From: Gymnorhina tibicen
Lineage: Eukaryota; Chordata; Aves; Passeriformes; Artamidae
Assembly (NCBI GenBank): GCA_013399875.1
Contig: VXAZ01014478.1
Location: 89,729-153,728, forward strand
Direction of reading: 5' to 3'
DNA length: 64,000 bases
Shown: positions 59,496 to 64,000 of the stretch, in pieces
Numbering within the stretch: the stretch's first letter is position 1
Layout: each line of letters begins with the position of its first letter
The notes under the pieces: generated by a model
Told to the model about the DNA's origin: nothing
What the model saw: the letters and a program-made list of their open reading frames with translations, nothing else
The model's database searches: none
Translations under genes and position numbers: made by a program

Positions 59496-62161
59496 GAGTG
59501 CAACACGCCTTTTAATACTGAATTCTGCCAGTCTTTTGTTTTCTTCCTTAGTAAGAGTAATCACAGTTTCTTTGGTTAAGAAAAGAACTTCAAGCTCTTT
59601 CTGCATTTCTGTATTCTCACCTAAAACTCAGCCCATTACTATGCAGAATATGATACAGCATGGAAGCAATTTTCAAAGAGAAATGTAGTTTGTTGTTGAC
59701 AGCATCCAAAACTAGTTTCATCAGCAGTCTGCTATTTGGAGTTACAGAGCTTGCTTTTTATATGTACTTTTTATTGTAGCTATTGTACTGATGTATTGGA
59801 AATCTTAATTCTGCAAAAATTCACACTGTTATAATTTCAAGGCACAGATCTTAATATTATTGTTTTAATCTTAGTAAATAACTACTGTTTACTATGACTG
59901 ACATCAAAGTCTATGAGATTAACCTCCTTATAACTTAATTAATAATTACTGCATTGTTTCTTATTTACTTGAAAGTCACTGGGAATACTTAAAATATTTA
60001 TGAACTGTAGGGATTATTTTTCCTATAAATATTACAACTTTTGTTGTGATGCCATCCAAACTGACCTGCCTCATTATTTCATGGGATTTTTCAGTCATTG
60101 TTTATATCTAACAGAAAAATTTGCCAGTTGTTATTTAATAATTATATACAACTCTGTATGCAGATCTGTCAAAATACAGGATATTTGTTTTATTTATGGA
60201 AGGTAAATTGTTAAGATCTTTTAAATAGACTTTTACTTCACAGTGATTTTTAGAAAAGAATGCAGGACAGTTAAGTATATAGTTGGCAAATTTTTGTAAA
60301 ATGTATAAACCATTATAGTTAAATATTGTTTTAGAAGGAGGAAGAAGAATAAAGCAATGAATTCTTTTTGTATAACTTTGGCTTGAGTGACATACAGATT
60401 CACAGTAGCCACAATCTGAAAAAAGATTTTAGAGTTTTGATGGGACATGATTTAATAAGTTGCATAGGACAATGAAATAGTACCACCTTCTTCCATAGGA
60501 TTATAATATACCATTCATTCCATGTAGTAATTTTCACCAAAAGATATTTAAATATTTATCTTGGGCACACTAATGCTTGTGAATGTACAATACACGTACA
60601 TAATCTCTAAGTCTCATTTGAAAATCGATTACTTACTTTTGTTCTGTTGGATAAATTAAGCTAGTTCTTCAGGTGGGAGGTGACTATGCAATTGAGACCT
60701 TATGGTACTCTTTGGCCTGTGTTGTCGGCTTTCAGGAGACCTACACAGCTGAGGGAAGAAATCTTTTCTCTGAGAAAGTATTTTCTGGGAAACAGGAGAT
60801 ACTGAATGATTATTTCTTTCTTTGTGAGAGGAAATTTGTGTATGGTTCCTATAAAGCTTTTGATCAATAGAGGCTTGTAAATTCTGTGCAAGATTCTGCA
60901 TAATGAAACTTAACACTTTGCTACAATTACCGTCAGAGCTCACATCTGGATTTCCATCTCCATCTATTTCTTCTGGGAGTCAAAGTCCTTCTAAGAAGTG
61001 GGGTTTTTTTTAGATTTCCCCTCTTTCTGGACAGTAGAGATAAGACATTTTGGTTGAGGAAAGCAGATAAAGTATCAGGGAGGTATGGCTAGCCAATATT
61101 ACATTGCAATGGAGAGTGTGCACAGGTTGCAGAGGCAGAAGGGATCTGTGAAGCTGACCAGTCCCAGGCCAACTCTATGCCCTAGATTTTGGTAGTTCAT
61201 GCAAGGTTTTGCTGAATGGCCAGGTGAATTAAAACTGAGAAGCTGAAGGTATTAAAGTTTAATTCAGATTCTCTCTTTGCCTGTGAACATGCCTGTTGAG
61301 TTTGATCCAGTTCTGAGGGCTGACAGCCAGGGTAAGTGAAAGCCGTCTTAGGCTGTTCTGCTTCCACAATGGCCCACATTCATAGCAGGATTGGTGCCAT
61401 GCATCTGGCACCTTTAGAGAAACACACTCATCCTTTGGAAGAGAAGCTAAGGATAAACTGAAGAGCGACAGTTTGTCTGCTTCCTTCACACTGTTTTACA
61501 GAAAAATATATGAAGGAATGATTTAAGGGATCAGAGTATACTTGCTCACTATTACGTGATAATGATGGTGCTATAGAAACCCTGGTGTGAGGATGAGCAG
61601 TTTTGAAAGAAAGGAATAAAATATAAAAATTCTTGACAATGCCTATTGTTTCAGCTAAAACTACTAGATATATATATTCTGGCATTCCTAAACTTTTGAA
61701 ATCGTTGTGCTGTTTCTCAAGTAGTCTGAAATGCATGCAAATTGTTCTTACTGATGTCTTGCTAGCAGGCAGCTACTTGCAGAGTCTCTGAAGGTATGAT
61801 GTGCTTTATATGTAGAAGTTCTTGAAGACACATAAATTTAAGAGGCTGATAAAGAACACCTTTAAATTAAGACATCTTAAGATAAACTGATAGACTGGTG
61901 ATTACCTAATTAGATAACTAAGGGTTTTCTATGGTTTCTAACCTATGAAACTATGGTTTCTAACTTTTAGAACCGTATATACATTAGAGGAGTAGCTCAG
62001 TAGGGCATTTTCACTTGCATAGATATCTTATTTCTTTTTGGCTTTGCATTACTATTTAATAATTGAAGGTAAAGGCCTTCAGAAGGCACTCTGAAGTGCA
62101 TTCTGTTCTCAAATTGTTTGTATTTTATTCTTACAGACAAAAACATGTAGGAAAAGGAAAC
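59496..62161. other. Unique A+T-rich sequence, nothing recognised
   Basis: Frames at 60656-60943, 61259-61489 and 61428-61736 (all minus) are 76-102 codons, have no recognisable family and no splice context. A 14-bp segment CTATGGTTTCTAAC is duplicated at about 61928-61965. Confidence 0.5.
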
Positions 62162-62720
62162 TGTAGTTGTTGGGATCCGGGGGGTGTTCTGGTGGGGTGC
62201 TAGGACCTCCCGAGCCGACTCGTAGCAGAAAGTCTCTCGGCAGCCACTGCACTCACACAGACGCTCACGCACACTCCAGAGAGCTTCTTCGACAAGCTGA
62301 CGGCAAAGAGGCAGGAAGAGTCTTTGTGTGGAATTCCACAGCAGAGATTTATTCCAGCTCTACTGTGAAAGGAAGCCAGGGACCAAAGACCTGAGAGGAT
62401 GGAACGTTCCAGCCTATATACAGGGGCGGGGAAAGCATCAGGGACAGGGGCGGTACATAGGCAGGACTAGGGTATGCGAGCCAAAGGGAAAATCTGAGGC
62501 AGTGGCAAGGAGCAAGGTCCAAAGGGAGAGTGGGGAAGGGAGAATTTTCTAGGGAAGGAACAGATAAGGTACAAAGGGGTGGGAGGCCAACTGGGAAAGC
62601 AGAACTGGGATACGTTTTGCATAATGAAACAGCATCTTAGGAAAGGTCTTCTTAATTCACTCTAACCTGGAGAGGATTTCTATCCCTTGTATTATGGGCC
62701 CACTGGCCCCCACATGTAGT
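62162..62720 (-). mobile_element. Solo LTR, ERVK-like, minus orientation, 6-bp target duplications
   Basis: LTR proper 62168-62714 (547 bp). On the plus strand it starts TGTTGGGATCCGG and ends GGCCCCCACA, with perfect TGTAGT duplications at 62162-62167 and 62715-62720. Read on the minus strand, U3 starts TGTGGGGGCC. Two GC boxes (complements of GGGGCGGGG at about 62424-62432 and GGGGCGG at about 62447-62453) precede a TATATA box (62415-62420). An AATAAA signal (complement of 62348-62353) follows about 65 bp later. TG...CA ends plus 6-bp duplications fit class II elements. No internal genes remain. The frames at 62167-62552 are LTR sequence. Confidence 0.94.
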
Positions 62721-64000
62721 TAGCCTTTAAGTAAATTATTTACACTTGAAATCTCACAAAAAAAGGGTGATCAACTGGGCCATAAATTGAGATGTTGGTT
62801 TAGTACCAGTGAGTATTTTACATAATGTGTCAAAGGTCATTTGTGGGTTTGAGATTAGCAAATGGCTAAAACCTTCTTGTTTTAGTGAATAGCCAACACT
62901 GAATTCATGATAGGTTTTGAGTGTTTTTCCCCATTTAAAGCTGTGAACACCACATTCCTATGCAGCATTTTAAAAATAATTAGAGCATACATAACCAAAT
63001 ACATTTACAGTCATAGAAGAACATAATCTTTTAGTAGTTCTTTTATAGAAATTATCCCATGAGCAGTAACTATATAATCACTCTTACTGTTGTTTGCTTT
63101 AGAAAATGACAGGGAAAATACTTTGTCTTGGGTGTCAGAACACAACTATTGTTGGAACATATTTTCAGGTTCTAGCATGTTTTTAATAATAAAAAATGAT
63201 GTAGTACACTAAGGATATAATAATTCATCAAAAAAGGGATGCATTGTAGAACATTAGGAGGCTTATCTCTGTTCCATGTTTATTTAAGTTACTTTTTATT
63301 AGAAGTTATCCTTATTTCTTTAATATTCAGTATTCAGTCACACAGTGATTGGAATAGACAATTTTGAACCATAATTTTCAATCTTCCACATTGGAGAAAC
63401 AAGTGAGGCTTTTCTACTCTGAAAACCAGCTTTTTCTTACACTTACCTGACAAATGGCCAGAGTGCTTTGGTGTGAGGGAGCATATTGGGAAGAAGATAG
63501 TGAGGAGAAATGGAGCTGGGAGACCCTCTGTCCCCTATGTACATGTAACAGGTGAATCTCTGTACTTAATCTTTTGCTGATTGCAGATTGGTTTTCAGAG
63601 CCTTGGCATTTGGTGGGTCATTCTCTGCTGGGCAAGCAGTTTCAATGACTTTTCAAACTGCATTTGATTGAGCTGGGGCAGTCGTTGTATATTGCAGGGA
63701 TTAGCAGCAAAGCCAATATTTGAACTTGTGATAGAGTGTTCTGTCCTATCAGCCACCTCCACAGGAGATGAGAGATTTTATTTCTTTGCTTGTGCATTTA
63801 CGCCTTTTTAGAACTGGGATAGGTAAGACTGAACTTTTTTTAAAAACTTGCCTTGAATCACTGGTTGTGTAAGAATGGTTGTCCTTGGATTATGCTAGAA
63901 TTTTCAGATAATCCTGCGCAAATGAACAGTAACAATACTGGGAGACCTCTGTTTAGTTAGTGCGGCTCAAAAAATTCTACCTCTGTGTGTTGGTTTGAAA
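62721..64000. other. Unique A+T-rich sequence to window end
   Basis: No transposon or gene recognised. 63540-63790 is more evenly composed than its surroundings, but I see no splice-bounded frame. Confidence 0.5.

Noticed and set aside
61981..62060. tRNA-like A-box (AGTAGCTCAGTAGGGC)
   Set aside because: No GGTTCGA-type B-box or cloverleaf follows at the right distance.

Overview
The window reads as avian nuclear DNA, most likely from a songbird. It is visibly A+T-rich, contains no bacterial or viral gene organisation, and no line of sequence encodes a recognisable protein domain. The organism call rests on the repeats. There are at least ten CR1 LINE 3' fragments in both orientations, several ending in the diagnostic ATTCTATGATTCT-like tail. 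There are also several avian endogenous-retrovirus LTRs of the ERVL and ERVK kind, four of which keep TG...CA ends and perfect 5- or 6-bp target-site duplications. The density of LTRs fits a passerine better than a galliform, but that is inference.

Layout. From 1 to 5 kb there is single-copy DNA, a 66-codon minus-strand open frame (1352-1549), a hexanucleotide microsatellite and a long decayed LTR-derived block (2358-3668). An intact solo LTR lies at 5053-5579. From 5.6 to 14.6 kb is mostly unique sequence holding the only good gene-like signal: a leader with two small upstream ORFs, a start codon and a strong splice donor (9885-10344, plus strand). From 14.6 to 28 kb are CR1 copies, a 91-bp pyrimidine hexamer array, an ERVK-type solo LTR with 6-bp duplications (21936-22272) and an unexplained G+C-rich block (about 22.8-23.4 kb). 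From 28 to 40 kb are a minus-strand solo LTR (28058-28712), a 50-nt exon-like segment (29811-29860), two long CR1 fragments, and an LTR 3' end and a larger LTR of related families. From 40 to 50 kb are local duplications, a CR1 nested inside another CR1, and a G+C-rich LTR (about 48.2-49.0 kb). From 50 to 64 kb is mostly unique desert, an old ERVL LTR (about 56.97-57.54 kb), a 230-bp duplication about 840 bp apart carrying a perfect 16-bp palindrome, and a minus-strand ERVK-type LTR with two GC boxes (62168-62714).

How it works together: the simplest reading is an intron or gene-poor intergenic region around a tissue-specific alternative first exon of a plus-strand gene whose body lies outside the window. 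I could not name that gene. I see no CRISPR array, tRNA, rRNA, operon or new multi-gene system, and I do not claim one. Most open frames of 60-169 codons are either inside LTRs or are what chance gives in A+T-rich DNA.
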